Counted from the stretch's first letter, positions 1 to 5,901 are shown. The stretch is DNA of 6,855 nucleotides from JBOHHM01 sp050725495 (GCA_050725495.1 JBOHHM010000071.1:1-6855); one strand, 5' to 3'. Program-made: numbers and translations. Notes: generated by a model from the letters alone, not told the origin.

Positions 1-120
1 CTCCCCCCTTGGGGGAGGGCAGGGGTGGGGGCGAGCGTGGGGGCGAGGGGAGGGGCGAGCTTCGCCGTCGCCGGCGTGGCGGCGGGCCCCCTCCCCAGCC
101 CTCCCCCAGCGGGGGAGGGT
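1..120. repeat. GC-rich palindromic repeat element (MITE-like)
   Basis: The stretch is bounded by long inverted repeats. Bases 12-31 (GGGGAGGGCAGGGGTGGGGG) match the reverse complement of 87-106 at 18 of 20 positions. Each end also carries a local hairpin. At 99-119 nine bases, CCCTCCCCC, pair perfectly with GGGGGAGGG around an AGC loop. At 1-16 CTCCCCC faces a G-rich partner around CTTG. The centre holds smaller hairpins such as GGCGA-GCT-TCGCC. Elements of this kind are dispersed repeats in Comamonadaceae genomes, mostly between genes; that is from memory and not checked. The left edge may lie outside the window. Here the repeat falls inside a frame that appears to be coding. Confidence 0.7.
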
Positions 121-164
121 GTGGTCACAGCCTCGATCGGTGTATGAAAAACTGCGCTGACCAT
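1..164 (-). CDS. nrtB: Probable nitrate ABC transporter permease NrtB, N-terminal part only
   Basis: This is an open frame from an ATG at 164 to the window edge, giving 54 codons without a stop. It lies 24 bases after the nrtA stop. A strong Shine-Dalgarno, AAGGAG (171-176), sits six bases before the ATG, and this decides the start. The peptide begins MVSAVFHTPIEAVTTP and continues as a Pro/Ala/Gly-rich stretch, which would be the cytoplasmic tail before the first membrane helix. No helix is visible yet. NrtB would be the inner-membrane channel subunit taking nitrate from the binding protein, and nrtA-nrtB gene order is usual. The identity rests on position, on the ribosome binding site and on a MVSA-like start that I associate with NrtB from this bacterial group. 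From about codon 15 onward the reading frame runs through a palindromic repeat. Long open frames are cheap in such GC-rich DNA, so the call is moderate. Confidence 0.55.
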   Translation of the reverse strand, partial: MVSAVFHTPIEAVTTPSPAGGGLGRGPAATPATAKLAPPLAPTLAPTPALPQGG

Positions 165-188
165 GGTGCTCTCCTTGATGGGTGGGAC

Positions 189-1442
189 TCAGGCCGCCGA
201 AGCGTGGATCTTGAAACCCTCGGCGTATTTCTTCGGGTCCTTGCCGTCCCAGACCACGCCGTCGATCAGCTTGCTGCTGCGCATCAGGTCCTTGGGCACG
301 GGGGCCTTTGCGGCGGTGGCAGCCTGCTTGTAGATCTCGATCTGGTTGATCTGCTTGGCCACGCCCAGGTAGTCGGGGTGGTCCTTGATCAGGCCCCAGC
401 GCTTGTGCTGGGTCAGGAACCACATGCCGTCGGACAGGTAGGGGAAGGTCACCGCGCCGTCGTTGAAGAACTTCATGTGGTTGGGGTCGTCCCAGGTCTT
501 GCCCAGGCCGTTCTGGTAGCGGCCCAGGATGCGCTGGTTGATCACGTCCACGCTGGTGTTCACATAGGACTTGTCGGCGATGGTGTCGGCCATCTTGTTC
601 TTGTTCTGCAGGCCGGCGTCGATCCACTTGCCGGCTTCGATGATGGCGGCAGTCACGGCGCGTGCCGTGTTCGGGTACTTCTTGACGAAATCGGCCGTCG
701 TGCCCAGCACTTTTTCAGGGTGGTCTTTCCAGATGTCCTGGGTCGTGACGGCCGTGATGCCAATGCCGTCGGCAATCGCGCGGTGGCCCCAGGGCTCGCC
801 CACGCAGTAGCCGTCCATGTTGCCCACGCGCATATTGGCGACCATCTGCGGCGGCGGCACGGTGATGACCTTGGCGTCCTTCATCGGATTGATGCCGTTG
901 GCCGCCAGCCAGTAGTACAGCCACATGGCGTGCGTGCCGGTCGGGAAGGTCTGCGCAAAGGTGTACTCGCGCTTTTCCGTGCTCATCAGCTTGGCCAGCG
1001 AGGCGCCATCGACCGCGCCCTTGTCCGCCAGTTTCTTGGACAGGGTGATCGCCTGGCCGTTGTGGTTCAGCGTCATCAGCACGGCCATGTCCTTCTTCGG
1101 GCCCGCCGTGCCGAGGTGCACGCCATAGATCAGGCCGTACAGCACATGGGCGAAGTCCAGCTCGCCATTGACCAGCTTGTCGCGCACGCCGGCCCAGGAG
1201 GCTTCCTTGGTCGGAATGATCTTGACGCCGTATTTCTTGTCGATGCCCAGCACCGAGGCCATGACCACGCTGGCGCAGTCGGTCAGCGGAATGAAGCCGA
1301 TCTTGACCTCTTCCTTCTCCGGCTTGTCTGAACCCTGGGCGTAGACGGCCGCGCGCAGGGCGGGGCTCAGGCCCACGGCGCCCACGGCAGCAGTTTGGAG
1401 GACAGCACGGCGGCTGAGTCGGGTGTTCAAGAGGTCGGTCAT
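189..1442 (-). CDS. nrtA: Nitrate ABC transporter substrate-binding protein NrtA
   Basis: This 417-residue protein is the periplasmic (or membrane-tethered) component that binds nitrate and delivers it to the NrtB permease for assimilation. A twin-arginine signal is visible at the N-terminus: LSRRAVLQ (Arg11, Arg12), then an Ala/Gly-rich hydrophobic stretch to about residue 36. The mature domain starts around KIGFIPLTDCASVV (47-60). Residues that contact nitrate in cyanobacterial NrtA (Trp102, Gly104, Gln155, His196, Lys269, from memory) have counterparts at consistent spacing: Trp83, Gly85, Gln130, His171 and Lys244. This favours nitrate over bicarbonate (CmpA). The signal peptide argues against the cytoplasmic sensor NasS, which belongs to the same family. 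The ATG at 1442 was chosen because it is preceded by GGAG at a good distance and directly precedes the signal. A longer frame back to a TTG at 1559 would translate the terminator hairpin. The putative nrtB follows after 24 bases. Confidence 0.93.
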   Translation of the reverse strand: MTDLLNTRLSRRAVLQTAAVGAVGLSPALRAAVYAQGSDKPEKEEVKIGFIPLTDCASVVMASVLGIDKKYGVKIIPTKEASWAGVRDKLVNGELDFAHVLYGLIYGVHLGTAGPKKDMAVLMTLNHNGQAITLSKKLADKGAVDGASLAKLMSTEKREYTFAQTFPTGTHAMWLYYWLAANGINPMKDAKVITVPPPQMVANMRVGNMDGYCVGEPWGHRAIADGIGITAVTTQDIWKDHPEKVLGTTADFVKKYPNTARAVTAAIIEAGKWIDAGLQNKNKMADTIADKSYVNTSVDVINQRILGRYQNGLGKTWDDPNHMKFFNDGAVTFPYLSDGMWFLTQHKRWGLIKDHPDYLGVAKQINQIEIYKQAATAAKAPVPKDLMRSSKLIDGVVWDGKDPKKYAEGFKIHASAA

Positions 1443-1465
1443 GGGCTTACTCCGCAAAACAAGCA

Positions 1466-1538
1466 AAACAAAAAAGGCGTCCTCACCTCGCATGCGAGCT
1501 GCCTGGTGCAGGCAGCGCGTGCGGGTGGGGACGCCTTT
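1466..1538 (-). terminator. Intrinsic terminator (attenuator) in the nrtA leader
   Basis: On the minus strand, AAAGGCGTCCCCACC (1538-1524) pairs with GGTGAGGACGCCTTT (1487-1473) with a single C-A mismatch. The stem is followed at once by a run of T's continuing as TTTTTTGTTTTG. Nested in the loop is a second perfect hairpin, GCTGCCTG-CAC-CAGGCAGC (1516-1498). The structure lies between the promoter and nrtA, on the same strand, and its U-tract ends about 25 bases before the start codon. It is therefore placed to stop transcription before the operon unless an antiterminator acts, and not to end nasT alone. Confidence 0.9.
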
Positions 1539-1556
1539 GTCCGGTGGCGACGGGCT

Positions 1557-1600
1557 CAACCCCTCGTTGGGTCGGGTCCATCAAACGACCATCTTTGGTC
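1557..1600 (-). promoter_or_regulatory. ANTAR-binding double-hexaloop RNA element (target of NasT)
   Basis: Two short hairpins lie in tandem on the minus-strand transcript. The first (1600-1587) is GACC-AAAGAT-GGTC. The second (1574-1557) is CGACCC-AACGAG-GGGTTG, with one G-U pair. The linker is 12 bases. Both loops are exactly six bases, with A at position 1 and G at position 4. This is the known signature of RNAs bound by ANTAR-domain antiterminators (NasR, NasT, EutV, AmiR type). The terminator's 5' arm begins 18 bases further on. With nasT next door, the inference is that NasT grips this element and blocks terminator formation when nitrate or nitrite is present. I saw no clear alternative antiterminator pairing. 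The NasR leader is described as working without one. Confidence 0.87.
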
Positions 1601-1614
1601 TTGCAGGGTATTAC

Positions 1615-1629
1615 GCAAACCCCGTGCCA
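1615..1629 (-). promoter_or_regulatory. Sigma-54 (RpoN) promoter for nrtA operon
   Basis: On the minus strand the sequence is TGGCACGGGGTTTGC. This is the consensus TGGCAC-N5-TTGC with the GG (-24) and GC (-12) at the correct distance. Counting 12 bases beyond the GC puts transcription start near 1603-1602, only a few bases before the first ANTAR hairpin. The whole double-hairpin element and the terminator would thus lie in a leader of roughly 160 bases. RpoN control is typical of nitrogen-assimilation operons activated by NtrC. Confidence 0.87.
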
Positions 1630-1720
1630 GGTTTTCCTGGTCTTCGTATGCTCAATTTAATAGCGTGTTGCAGCCATTCCAGAAGGGCTGGCATGGTGCT
1701 TGGTGAGGACAGCAGCAGGA

Positions 1721-1737
1721 CGCACCGTTCTTGTGCG
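1721..1737. promoter_or_regulatory. Probable NtrC enhancer site
   Basis: The plus strand reads GCACC-GTTCT-TGTGC, which matches the NtrC consensus GCACC-N5-GGTGC at nine of ten defined positions. It is centred about 126 bases upstream of the predicted sigma-54 start, within the usual range for enhancer-binding activators. It sits just after the nasT stop codon. A weaker half-matching site ending in GGTGC lies at 1685-1699. Activation through NtrC under nitrogen limitation is an inference from site and promoter class. Confidence 0.55.
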
Positions 1738-1747
1738 GCGCACCAAT

Positions 1748-2380
1748 TCAAGCCAGCAGGTCGGCCACGTCGAGCATGCGCTGCGCCACCTCGGCCAGCC
1801 TCAGGTTCTTGTCCATCGCGGTCTTGCGCAGCTTCTCGTAGGCCGCCTGTTCGCTCAAACCCTGGCGCTGCATCAGCAGGCCCTTGGCGCGGTCGATCAG
1901 CTTGCGGTCCTGCAGTTCGGAGCGGGCGTGGGCCAACTCCCGGCGCAGCGCCTGCTCGTGTTGAAAGCGCGCCATCGCCACGTCCAGAATGGGGCGTATG
2001 CGTTCCCCCGACAGGCCGGCGACGATGTAGGCCGAGACGCCGGCGGCCACCGCGTCCTGCACATGCGAGGTGTCGTCGTCGTTGGTGAACAGCACAATCG
2101 GGCGGCGCGCATCGCGCGTGGCCATCACCACATGCTCCAGCGCGTCGCGGGCCTCGCTCTCGGCGTCCACGATGATCATGTCGGGCTGCAACTGGGCCAG
2201 CCGCTCGCCCAGGAAGGTATCGGCCGGCAGCACGGCGACGATGTTGTAGCCGTTTTCCAGCAGGCCAATGCGCAGCTGGCGCGAGCGCTCGGCCTGCTCG
2301 AGCGCATGGTCGTCACCTGACTCGGGGCTCAGCGAGTCCGGGGCGATGACGACGAGGCGCAGTGACTGGGAGGGGGTCAT
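1748..2380 (-). CDS. nasT: Nitrate/nitrite-responsive antiterminator NasT (ANTAR domain)
   Basis: A cytoplasmic RNA-binding regulator of 210 residues. Residues 8-125 form a receiver-like fold. Asp72 (in MIIVDAES) is near the phosphoacceptor position, but the conserved lysine of the fifth strand is missing (SAYIVAGLS), as expected of a pseudo-receiver. Residues about 138-158 form a helical linker (FQHEQALRRELAHARSELQ). The ANTAR domain at about 155-207 carries the recognisable LIDRAKGLLMQRQGLSEQAA, then Tyr181, and ends in a Leu-rich helix. In known systems NasT is held inactive by the nitrate sensor NasS and, when released, binds the leader RNA to allow read-through. Such a leader lies directly downstream of this gene, before nrtA. 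NasS is usually a neighbour but is absent from this window. The ATG at 2380 has only a weak upstream purine stretch. The N-terminal region carries a short acidic insertion (about residues 16-30) compared with the NasT proteins I recall. Confidence 0.9.
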   Translation of the reverse strand: MTPSQSLRLVVIAPDSLSPESGDDHALEQAERSRQLRIGLLENGYNIVAVLPADTFLGERLAQLQPDMIIVDAESEARDALEHVVMATRDARRPIVLFTNDDDTSHVQDAVAAGVSAYIVAGLSGERIRPILDVAMARFQHEQALRRELAHARSELQDRKLIDRAKGLLMQRQGLSEQAAYEKLRKTAMDKNLRLAEVAQRMLDVADLLA

Positions 2381-2386
2381 GGTCCC

Positions 2387-2416
2387 ATGACGTGCAAGTT
2401 CCGCGCCAACTACACT
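2387..2416 (+). promoter_or_regulatory. Possible promoter for tsaD in the 42-base divergent gap
   Basis: ATGACG (2387-2392) and TACACT (2411-2416), separated by 18 bases, each match the sigma-70 hexamers at about four of six positions. If used, transcription would start close to the tsaD ATG at 2423. There is no visible Shine-Dalgarno (the ATG is preceded by CACTTGTCCC), so tsaD may be translated from a leaderless or very short-leader mRNA. The evidence is weak. Confidence 0.3.
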
Positions 2417-2422
2417 TGTCCC

Positions 2423-3466
2423 ATGCTGATTTTTGGAATCGAATCTTCCTGCGACGAAACCGGCGTGGCCCTGGTCGAGGCCGCAGACGCCGGCGTTCCG
2501 GTCCTGCTGGCGCATGCGCTGCACAGCCAGATCGAGATGCACCAGGCCTATGGCGGCGTGGTGCCGGAGCTGGCGAGCCGCGATCACATCCGCCGCGTGC
2601 TGCCGCTGGCCGAGCAGGTGCTCGCGCAAGCCGGGCGCAAGCTGGCCGAGGTCGACGTCGTGGCCTACACGCGCGGCCCCGGCCTGGCCGGTGCGCTGCT
2701 GGTGGGCGCTGGCGTCGCCTGCGCCCTGGGCGCCGCGCTGGACAAGCCTGTGCTGGGCATCCACCACCTCGAAGGCCATCTGCTGTCGCCGTTCCAGAGC
2801 GCGGACCCGCCGCAATTCCCCTTTGTGGCCCTGCTGGTGTCGGGCGGCCACACCCAGCTCATGGAAGTCGACGGCGTGGGCCGCTATGAACTGCTGGGCG
2901 AAACCATTGACGATGCGGCCGGCGAGGCCTTCGACAAGTCGGCCAAGCTGCTGGAGCTGGGCTATCCGGGCGGGCCGGCCCTGTCGGCCCTGGCGCAGCA
3001 GGGCGACGCCAAGGCCTTCAAGCTGCCGCGGCCCCTGCTGCGCAGCGGCGATCTCGATTTCTCGTTCGCCGGGCTCAAGACGGCGGTGCTGACCCAGGCC
3101 AAAAAGCTCGGCTCCGAACTCGGGGCGCGCAAGGCCGACCTGGCGGCCGCCACCGAGGCCGCGATCGTCGAAGTGCTGGTGAAGAAGTCGCTGGCCGCGC
3201 TGCGCGAGACGGGCCTGAAGCGCCTCGTGGTGGCGGGCGGCGTCGGGGCCAACCGCCGGCTGCGCCAGCAGCTCAATGCCGCTTGCGCCCAACAGGGCGT
3301 GCGCGTGCACTACCCCGAGCTGCATCTGTGCACCGACAACGGCGCCATGATCGCCATGGCGGCGGCCATGCGCCTGCAGGCCGGCGTGCAGGAGCCCAGC
3401 CGCAGCTACGCGTTCGACGTCAAGCCCCGCTGGCCGCTGGATCAAATCAATGAGCTGAATCCGTGA
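2423..3466 (+). CDS. tsaD: tRNA N6-adenosine threonylcarbamoyltransferase TsaD
   Basis: TsaD transfers the threonylcarbamoyl group from threonylcarbamoyl-AMP to adenosine 37 of ANN-decoding tRNAs, working with TsaB and TsaE in the cytoplasm. The 347-residue product begins with the family signature MLIFGIESSCDET. It carries the metal-binding His115 and His119 in HHLEGH, the phosphate-loop SGGHT at 140-144, AGGVGANRRLRQQL near 271-284, and the metal ligand Asp305 in LCTDNGAMI. It is slightly longer than the E. coli protein (337). The start at 2423 fits the family N-terminus; an in-frame ATG at 2387 would overlap the nasT start region and add 12 unrelated residues. The 3' end is unusual: the last codons (Leu-Asn-Pro-stop) coincide with the terminal inverted repeat of the adjoining insertion sequence. 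The native C-terminus has therefore probably been replaced after WPLDQINE. All catalytic parts are upstream, so function is probably kept. Confidence 0.96.
   Translation: MLIFGIESSCDETGVALVEAADAGVPVLLAHALHSQIEMHQAYGGVVPELASRDHIRRVLPLAEQVLAQAGRKLAEVDVVAYTRGPGLAGALLVGAGVACALGAALDKPVLGIHHLEGHLLSPFQSADPPQFPFVALLVSGGHTQLMEVDGVGRYELLGETIDDAAGEAFDKSAKLLELGYPGGPALSALAQQGDAKAFKLPRPLLRSGDLDFSFAGLKTAVLTQAKKLGSELGARKADLAAATEAAIVEVLVKKSLAALRETGLKRLVVAGGVGANRRLRQQLNAACAQQGVRVHYPELHLCTDNGAMIAMAAAMRLQAGVQEPSRSYAFDVKPRWPLDQINELNP
3455..3466 (+). repeat. Left terminal inverted repeat of the IS
   Basis: CTGAATCCGTGA is identical to the reverse complement of 5156-5167. Beyond twelve bases the two ends diverge. 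It overlaps the last three codons and the stop of tsaD. Confidence 0.8.
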
Positions 3467-3736
3467 GTCCCAATTTCCCCACGATGATTTCCATCTGATT
3501 TCCCCGATATTCACGAGTTTTTCCGCCAGCGCACCACAGTCCGAATGCTCATGAGTCCCGATTTCATGCCAATCCAACGCGGTCTCGCCGCTTTGGGCAT
3601 GCCTTCGCCTGATTGCGCGCGAGCCTCATCCTGCGCCGGTGCGCGCAGTGCCGTGTTTTCGATGAGGTGTGCGCGTGACGCTGCCGCTTTGGCGTTGCGA
3701 GCGCGCTCAAGCTGTGTTGAGCTGCCCGTAGTGGCG

Positions 3737-5071
3737 CTAAAACGCCGCAAAGCCACTGTCATGCGCGCCCAGGCCCAATACCCAGCGCCTGGCATGCTTG
3801 ATCATGCGAGCGGCCTTGAACATCATCTCCTGCATCACCGTCTTGATGCGCCGCCGCTTGGCCGCGTGGCGCACCGGCGCGTCCTTGCCCGTCAGGGTGC
3901 GTTGCCCAATCAGACGCAGGATGTTCAGCGCCAGCGCCGCCAGCGCACATACCAGGTCGTTGGTGTCAAACTTGCCCGAGGGCAGTCTTGCCAAATCCAT
4001 GTCCGACTTGAACTCGGAGTGGAACTGCTCATGCGTGGCGTGATCGGCGTACAGCGCGATGATCTGGGCTTGGTCAAACCGAAACGGCAGCGTCGTCGTC
4101 CAGCCTTCCAGGGTATACAGCGGCATCAGCAAAGGCTGGCCGTGCTTGTCTATCGTGCGCTCAGTGAGTCTGTAGATGCGCCGCACAGGGTTGCTGTCAC
4201 TGCTCACGCCCTTGAGGTCCAGCAGCTCTTGCCACAGACATTCGCGCTTGCTCTGGCGCAGACTCACCCATGGCGTGGCAGTGTCTGCCGTCTTCTGGGC
4301 CGCCAAGCGCTCCACGGGTGTGCTGCGCGGATTCCACTTGATGATGAAGGCCACCTCACGACCCAATGCCTGCGCTTGGGAGGTGATCTCTTGCATGATC
4401 TTGAGCGAGCACAGCCCCGAGTCGGCACGAAGCAGCAGGGGATGCATCGTCAAGCGGCTCGCCATGGGCAAGACGCGCTGCAAGTTCAGATCGCTCTCCA
4501 GTGCCGAGTGCTGCACGCCGGGGCGCAACGCCAACTCCAAGCAGTAGCCCAGTGTGCCCAAGTAGGTGGCGCTCGGGGTGTAGCCGTCCACGCCCTGGTA
4601 GGTGCGCCCCACGTCTTCTTTCTTGGTCCCCGAGTTGTCCATCACGAAGGTGTCCCAGTCCACGGGCATGTGGCCACAGGGCAAAGCACCAAAGTTCACC
4701 GCCGCACCCGCGTACTTCGCCGACAGCAGTGCCATGTTGAGCTCATCAGCCAGCTCAAACCAAGAGGCCGCATGGGTGTCCAGTCGCTGGCGCAGCGTCG
4801 GACCGGAGGGCACAGCGCCAATGCCCAGTGCGCGCGAGAAGAGCGCATCGCCGCGAAACGCTTCGATGGCATCGAAATCGTTCTTGCCCTGCACCAGCAG
4901 GCCCAGGTAGCTCTTGAGGATGTCGCTGTTGGCGATGCCTTTGCCCGAAATGGGGAACTTGGGGTCTATGCGCGGGTTGATGTTCAGGCGTTTGAGGTAT
5001 TGGCCCGCCAGCCCCAGACCCGCATTGGAGGTGAGGTCGTAGGGCAGCTTTTTTATAATGAAGTCGGTCAT
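3737..5071 (-). CDS. IS1380-family DDE transposase
   Basis: A 444-residue transposase that cuts and rejoins the ends of its element. Acidic catalytic motifs can be seen in order: VMDNSGTKKE near residue 144, LRADSGL near 214, and the family's conserved block HATHEQFHSEFKSDMDLARL, followed by PSGKFDTN, near 325-350, which contains the catalytic glutamate. The C-terminus is rich in Arg/Lys (KRRRIKTVMQEM). No stop or frameshift interrupts it, so it appears intact. The ATG at 5071 starts a typical N-terminus (MTDFIIKKLPYDLTSNAGLG). No Shine-Dalgarno is evident. A strong hairpin ends three bases upstream of the start codon and may limit translation. Confidence 0.93.
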   Translation of the reverse strand: MTDFIIKKLPYDLTSNAGLGLAGQYLKRLNINPRIDPKFPISGKGIANSDILKSYLGLLVQGKNDFDAIEAFRGDALFSRALGIGAVPSGPTLRQRLDTHAASWFELADELNMALLSAKYAGAAVNFGALPCGHMPVDWDTFVMDNSGTKKEDVGRTYQGVDGYTPSATYLGTLGYCLELALRPGVQHSALESDLNLQRVLPMASRLTMHPLLLRADSGLCSLKIMQEITSQAQALGREVAFIIKWNPRSTPVERLAAQKTADTATPWVSLRQSKRECLWQELLDLKGVSSDSNPVRRIYRLTERTIDKHGQPLLMPLYTLEGWTTTLPFRFDQAQIIALYADHATHEQFHSEFKSDMDLARLPSGKFDTNDLVCALAALALNILRLIGQRTLTGKDAPVRHAAKRRRIKTVMQEMMFKAARMIKHARRWVLGLGAHDSGFAAF

Positions 5072-5074
5072 CGG

Positions 5075-5097
5075 GAGTTCACCTGCAGGGTGAACTC
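5075..5097 (-). promoter_or_regulatory. Palindrome directly in front of the transposase start
   Basis: GAGTTCACC (5075-5083) and GGTGAACTC (5089-5097) pair perfectly over nine bases around a five-base centre, and the palindrome ends three bases before the transposase ATG. In the transcript it would form a hairpin covering the place where a ribosome binding site should be. On DNA it could be an operator. Damping of transposase synthesis is the likely role, but this is inference. Confidence 0.55.
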
Positions 5098-5155
5098 TAC
5101 TTTGTGGCTAAGTGCTTGATTTCAATGGAGAATTCAAGAAATTTGCCGTGTTTAT

Positions 5156-5167
5156 TCACGGATTCAG
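5156..5167 (-). repeat. Right terminal inverted repeat of the IS
   Basis: TCACGGATTCAG is the exact inverted copy of 3455-3466. It is preceded inside the element by AT-rich DNA (5110-5155) that would contain the transposase promoter; I could not pick a convincing -35/-10 pair. Confidence 0.8.
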
Positions 5168-5274
5168 GAGAGTAAAACAATTAACCAATTAATAACACTC
5201 AGGAAATTTAGCCGGATAGATCGGCAACAAGCAGGCAGACATCGCACTGAGCATCCATCAAGGAGAATCCGGAT

Positions 5275-5895
5275 ATGAATTCATTATCAGAGTTCCTGCA
5301 ATCGAAACGCGCCAATATGTACAGCGGCGTTATTCTTGCCTCAATCTGGGGCATCTTCGCCTATGCCCATCTGATGGGATTCCAAAAAACGCAAAATTGG
5401 ACGCTGCTCCTGTTCTTTTTTTCTGAAACACTGACAGCAGGCTTTTATATTTTCCGAAGCGACCCGAAGACCGTTTCAGTGGTTCCATTTGACTGGCTGG
5501 TAGCGATTGGCGGCACCTTAGCGCCATTGTTTTTGCGCCCAACTTCCTGGGGCATACTACCTGCTGCAAGCATCGCCATCATTGCAGGCACTTGTATCCA
5601 GATATTGGGGCTCCTTTCCCTCAATCGCAGTTTTGCGATTGTTGCAGCCAAGCGGGAAATCAAGAGCGCCTGGATGTACCGCATCGTGCGCCATCCGATC
5701 TATGCCAGTTATTGCCTGACTTTTACCGGTTACCTGCTGGCAAATACGTCGCTTGCCAATCTGCTAATTTATCTGACATCGATCGTTTTGCTTTGCATAC
5801 GGATCTTTCGAGAAGAAAAACACCTTGCCCTCGACTCCCTGTATCGCACATACATGCGTAAGGTGCGCTATCGGCTGATACCGTTTATTTTTTAA
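5275..5895 (+). CDS. Membrane methyltransferase of the ICMT/PEMT (isoprenylcysteine carboxyl methyltransferase-like) family
   Basis: This 206-residue protein is predicted to be mostly within the inner membrane, with about five hydrophobic segments near residues 15-35, 43-60, 72-88, 93-116 and 144-176. The C-terminal half carries the family's cofactor-binding signature: NRSFAIVAAKREIK (117-130), the RHPIY motif (139-143), Glu180-Glu181 in FREEKHL, and the tail Tyr190-Tyr193 with YRLIPF. In characterised relatives this region binds S-adenosylmethionine, and the enzyme methylates a lipid-embedded substrate. The substrate here cannot be told from the sequence. An AAGGAG site (5260-5265), nine bases upstream, supports the ATG at 5275. 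Codon use is much richer in A and T than in tsaD or nrtA, which suggests recent transfer. It stands alone between the IS and a palindrome, with no obvious operon partner. Confidence 0.8.
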   Translation: MNSLSEFLQSKRANMYSGVILASIWGIFAYAHLMGFQKTQNWTLLLFFFSETLTAGFYIFRSDPKTVSVVPFDWLVAIGGTLAPLFLRPTSWGILPAASIAIIAGTCIQILGLLSLNRSFAIVAAKREIKSAWMYRIVRHPIYASYCLTFTGYLLANTSLANLLIYLTSIVLLCIRIFREEKHLALDSLYRTYMRKVRYRLIPFIF

Positions 5896-5901
5896 TGGGT
5901 A

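Larger units (their letters stand above)
3455..5167. mobile_element. IS1380-family insertion sequence, complete
   Basis: The element is 1713 bases, bounded by perfect 12-bp terminal inverted repeats: CTGAATCCGTGA at 3455-3466 and its complement TCACGGATTCAG at 5156-5167. One full-length transposase gene runs on the minus strand. Size and gene content fit the IS1380 family (about 1.6-1.7 kb). A GAG triplet flanks each end directly (3452-3454 and 5168-5170). The family usually makes a target duplication of four to five bases, so GAG could be coincidence, a decayed duplication, or evidence that one flank was rearranged. The 270 bases between the left repeat and the transposase stop hold no supportable gene. 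The boundaries are inferred from the repeats alone. Confidence 0.8.

Noticed and set aside
9..1331. Plus-strand frame of 440 codons opposite nrtA
   Set aside because: Shadow of nrtA with no recognisable domain and no ribosome binding site; it crosses the repeat element.
1443..1559. N-terminal extension of nrtA back to a TTG at 1559
   Set aside because: It would be translated from the terminator hairpin and its U-tract. The ATG at 1442 has its own Shine-Dalgarno and starts right before the Tat signal.
1627..1640. Hairpin CCAG-GAAAAC-CTGG, considered as the first ANTAR hairpin
   Set aside because: Its loop lacks A1 and G4, and it overlaps the -24 element of the sigma-54 promoter, so it lies upstream of the predicted transcript start. 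A better second hairpin exists at 1557-1574.
2381..3577. Long upstream extension of the nasT frame
   Set aside because: It is antisense to tsaD and open only because of GC-rich codon bias. NasT homology begins at the ATG at 2380.
3511..3795. Minus-strand frame of 94 codons at the IS left end
   Set aside because: It overlaps the transposase 3' end, has no motif or ribosome binding site, and lies inside the IS non-coding tail.
5054..5059. Perfect TATAAT on the plus strand, as an outward promoter from the IS
   Set aside because: It lies inside the transposase coding start and no -35 match sits at a workable distance (the nearest, TTGGAG, is 23 bases away).
3545..5119. Plus-strand frame of 524 codons opposite the transposase
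   Set aside because: Shadow of the transposase; low-complexity composition rich in His, Gln, Arg and Val without family motifs.
5168..5274. Continuation of tsaD beyond the IS, because the joined frame stays open for about 35 codons
   Set aside because: TsaD proteins end soon after the KPRWPL segment, composition changes abruptly, and an open stretch of this length can occur by chance.
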